Assembly (NCBI RefSeq): GCF_030867095.1
Contig: NC_081826.1
Location: 58,558,001-58,622,000 of the forward strand
Source: Alligator mississippiensis
Taxonomy: Eukaryota > Chordata > Crocodylia > Alligatoridae
Length of the DNA stretch: 64,000 nucleotides
Reading direction: 5' to 3'
This document shows, one piece after another, positions 56,661 to 64,000 of the stretch (position 1 is the first letter of the stretch; every line of letters starts with the position of its first letter). The notes under the pieces were generated by a model. The model saw only the letters and a list, made by a program, of their open reading frames with translations, did no database searches and was not told the origin of the DNA. Position numbers and translations under genes: made by a program.

Positions 56661-57489
56661 AAACGTTAAGTCACATGTGCATATCCTATGGACCTTTAGT
56701 ATTCTCTCTCAGGCAGCTACAGACAGAACAACAATGTATGGAAACGCAAGCTCTTAGGACACAAGAGCATATACACTGTTGTGAACATGTATTTTCACAT
56801 CCTGTGTATTCAAATCTGTTCACATCTCTAGGCAGAATTTTACTGGACAGTGTCTACTGGCTCCTTGGACTCATTTGATGGTCAGTGGACACTGTCTAGT
56901 GTTCTCTGCTCAGTGTCCCCTCTCATTGTGTACTCACTATGAACCCATGACCCTCACTCCTATCCCCATTTGGTTTTTCTGTTGTCACAAGTAATTGGTG
57001 ATAGATATGCCCTTAGTGGGGGGGCCCCATCACCAAGCGGGACTTATAGCTCTACTTTGTGGGGTTTGGCCTACCATCCCGAATGGCATATTAAAAAGCC
57101 TGTGTTGGTGCTTACCTAAAAACAGATGATCAATTTAATCCAGAGTTAACTTATCCCAGATTTGACTCTATCAAAACAGGTGGGAGACAGTCATTTACAC
57201 ACCAGGCTTAAAATGGCAATTGACTTGAATTAGTTGAGATTGATCCCTGGCAAAGTGTTAATTCAGAAATCAAACTGGCTGGCTGTTTAGTCATCGGTAC
57301 TTAATGGGGGACAAGGAGCCAGTCCACTTGTATGGGCTGCGGTTTGCTACTGGAATCCCAGTCAAACCCGAGGTCCATATTTCATTATATAAAAGTGCTC
57401 GTGGTCATGTAGATTCAAAGCACGTGCCTGGGGAAGCTACAGACTGAAATATGGTTGAAGGGGAGGAGGTGTTTGCTGTGCCTAGCCAA
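56661..57489. other. Intergenic DNA upstream of the JPH1 minisatellite
   Basis: Mixed-composition sequence with no supported feature. Confidence 0.5.

Positions 57490-64000
<6,511 letters not shown>

Overview
This window is vertebrate nuclear DNA. The abundant CR1 LINEs, hAT-type DNA elements and a gammaretrovirus-like provirus suggest a sauropsid, most plausibly a crocodilian or turtle. Species cannot be fixed from the sequence alone. Two single-copy genes anchor the window head to head. GDAP1 lies on the minus strand: coding exons 1-3 are at 7476-9962, the remaining exons lie off the left end, and positions 1-7475 are intron 3. JPH1 lies on the plus strand: coding exon 1 is at 59529-59907, and the rest of the window is its first intron. 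This divergent GDAP1-JPH1 pair is also neighbours in human, so the synteny supports both calls. Each first exon sits in a CpG island (about 9600-10200 and 59265-60010).

The roughly 49 kb between the two promoters holds no gene I can support. It is a stack of mobile elements. From 14.3 to 32.6 kb there is a nested cluster. A CR1 with a long open ORF2 (15297-18113) sits inside an older antisense CR1. A minus-strand CR1 (18687-20896) sits inside a plus-strand CR1. A complete class I-like endogenous retrovirus on the minus strand (22164-31106) split a third CR1 and has a 4-bp CCTG target duplication. That provirus keeps both LTRs, a tRNA-His-type primer site, a polypurine tract, gag, pro-pol and env, all damaged. 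Its 5' LTR was later split by a 1009-bp solo LTR of another family with a 5-bp TGCAC duplication.

Elsewhere the window holds hAT elements with 8-bp target duplications (1658-2492, 10534-10719, 48852-49086) and a family of elements ending in GGCA-like, TCTAC-containing inverted termini. There is also a CpG-rich, well-preserved solo LTR (54137-54720, duplication CTATC), a repeat carrying a hammerhead-ribozyme-like core (45150-45345), several palindromic GC-rich blocks and many microsatellites. A 1.8-kb minisatellite (57490-59265) abuts the JPH1 CpG island.

The long AT-rich stretches at 35.5-55.6 kb and 60.0-64.0 kb are otherwise ordinary non-coding DNA. Short open frames in them have no codon structure or recognisable domain and are not annotated as genes. 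All element families were assigned by eye from termini, target duplications and coding motifs. No database search was possible.
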